In this document: one piece after another, positions 14,320 to 14,981 of the stretch | Position numbering within the stretch: the stretch's first letter is position 1 | Layout: every line of letters starts with the position of its first letter | Source of the DNA: Gammaproteobacteria bacterium | GTDB taxonomy: Bacteria > Pseudomonadota > Gammaproteobacteria > Steroidobacterales > Steroidobacteraceae | Direction of reading: 5' to 3' | Assembly (NCBI GenBank): GCA_003165495.1 | Contig: PMMB01000313.1 | Span: 1-14,981 of the forward strand | DNA: 14,981 bases | The notes under the pieces: model-generated | Seen by the model: only the letters and a program-made list of their open reading frames with translations | Told to the model about the DNA's origin: nothing | The model's database searches: none | Program-made: the position numbers and the translations under genes

Positions 14320-14981
14320 GCTGCGGTTCCCTTGAATTCGCGAATGATTTCAGCGAGGCGCGCCGCCTGCTGCGCGGCGTCTCCCTCAATGAGCTGCGCG
14401 CGGCCCTTATCCGGAATATACATGCGGCGCACGCGCGACAAGGATCCTGCTTTGCCGACGTCGGCGGCGCGCAACGCGACATCCGCCAGGGACCACACTT
14501 CGATCGGCTTTGCCGCGGCCTGTTTGATACTGCGCAAGCTTGCGTAGCGCGGTGTGTTGATGCCGAGCTGAATGGTCAACACCGCGGGGCATTGAATTTC
14601 GACTTCCTGCAGCAGACCGCCCTCCAACTCACGCCGGAAAACGGCCGATTTGGCTCCCGGCGAGTAGGTCAGATTGCTCACGACCGCTGCGTGCGGCCAG
14701 CCAAGAAGCGCCGCGGCAGCGATGCCCGTCGATGCAAACGACTGGTCGGAGGATTGCACGCCGGCAAACAGCATATGCGGCGCTTCACGCTTCGCCACCG
14801 CCGCCAACACTCGCGCAATGGCGATGGAATCGGAGTCCTCGATGGCTGCATCCCAGACACGTATCGCGCGATCCGCTCCCTTCGCCAGGCACTTGCGCAG
14901 GGACTCATCGGCTTCGGCGGGTCCCACCGAGACTGCGACCACTTCCACCGGTTCGGCGGCGGCCTCTTTGATCTTGACGGC
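14316..14981 (-). CDS. etfB: Electron transfer flavoprotein beta subunit, N-terminus cut by window edge
   Basis: 221 residues of an EtfB that continues past the right edge. The frame is open to the last base and the visible part starts AVKIKEAAAEPVEVVAVSVG, which in EtfB lies about 50 residues into the protein. The ATG at 14946-14948 is therefore internal, not the start. Family marks are VAVSVGPAEADESLRKCLAKGADRAI, then GIAAAALLGWPHAAVVSNL, and ELEGGLLQEVEIQCPAVLTI followed by NTPRYASLRSI, all matching the order in EtfB. EtfB binds AMP and docks the partner dehydrogenase. In the usual A-x-D-D-D-x-N-Q-T segment this protein has QSSDQSFAST, so nucleotide contacts may differ. The stop overlaps etfA by 4 nt, the normal paired arrangement. 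The promoter and first codons lie outside the window. Confidence 0.93.
   Translation of the reverse strand, partial: AVKIKEAAAEPVEVVAVSVGPAEADESLRKCLAKGADRAIRVWDAAIEDSDSIAIARVLAAVAKREAPHMLFAGVQSSDQSFASTGIAAAALLGWPHAAVVSNLTYSPGAKSAVFRRELEGGLLQEVEIQCPAVLTIQLGINTPRYASLRSIKQAAAKPIEVWSLADVALRAADVGKAGSLSRVRRMYIPDKGRAQLIEGDAAQQAARLAEIIREFKGTAA

Noticed and set aside
14316..14948. etfB starting at the ATG at 14948
   Set aside because: Eleven in-frame codons upstream to the window edge also match EtfB, and the protein would lack its first domain, so the true start lies outside.
1..14981. CRISPR array, tRNA, rRNA, insertion sequence or prophage genes
   Set aside because: No regularly spaced repeats, cloverleaf-like segments, transposase or integrase motifs were seen on either strand.

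Overview
The window is a GC-rich proteobacterial segment. The TonB-dependent receptor, with its plug motif, TonB-box-like stretch and terminal Phe, shows a Gram-negative host. Its style resembles receptors of receptor-rich Gammaproteobacteria such as the Steroidobacter/Nevskia groups, or of sphingomonads. That placement is an impression from protein style, not a phylogeny. Coding density is very high, and every gene but one lies on the minus strand.

Layout, left to right. (1) 1-686, minus: the first 228 codons of an APC-superfamily permease that runs off the left edge. (2) 765-3254, minus: a TonB-dependent outer-membrane receptor upstream of that permease, with a strong hairpin between them. 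(3) 3255-3538: a 284-bp divergent intergenic region with a perfect dyad and two short tandem repeats. (4) 3539-4729, plus: an MFS transporter whose 3' end overlaps the next gene tail to tail by 27 bp. (5) 4703-14981, minus: one long, tightly packed gene run, read from right to left as etfB (5' end missing), etfA, APC permease, DmmA-like zinc-ribbon subunit, FMN/2Fe-2S reductase, a 21-codon leader ORF, DUF3445 heme subunit, GcvT-like folate subunit, PatD-like aldehyde dehydrogenase, and a secreted TPR protein.

The core of the run is a complete set of the four protein types known from the heme-dependent oxidative N-demethylase (HODM, also called dimethylamine monooxygenase) complex. The reductase passes electrons through FMN and 2Fe-2S to the DUF3445 heme protein, which oxidatively removes an N-methyl group. 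The GcvT-like subunit is expected to pass the released C1 unit to tetrahydrofolate. Around this core are an inner-membrane permease, an aldehyde dehydrogenase closely resembling E. coli gamma-aminobutyraldehyde dehydrogenase (PatD/YdcW), and an electron-transfer flavoprotein that should serve a flavin dehydrogenase encoded outside the window.

My inference is a catabolic operon for an N-methylated amine more complex than dimethylamine, plausibly one yielding an (N-methyl)aminobutyraldehyde-type intermediate. The actual substrate cannot be read from the sequence. Several gene pairs are translationally coupled (ATGA or GTGA overlaps, or 1-2 nt gaps), and the promoter of the run lies beyond the right edge. 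I see no RNA genes, mobile elements or CRISPR arrays.
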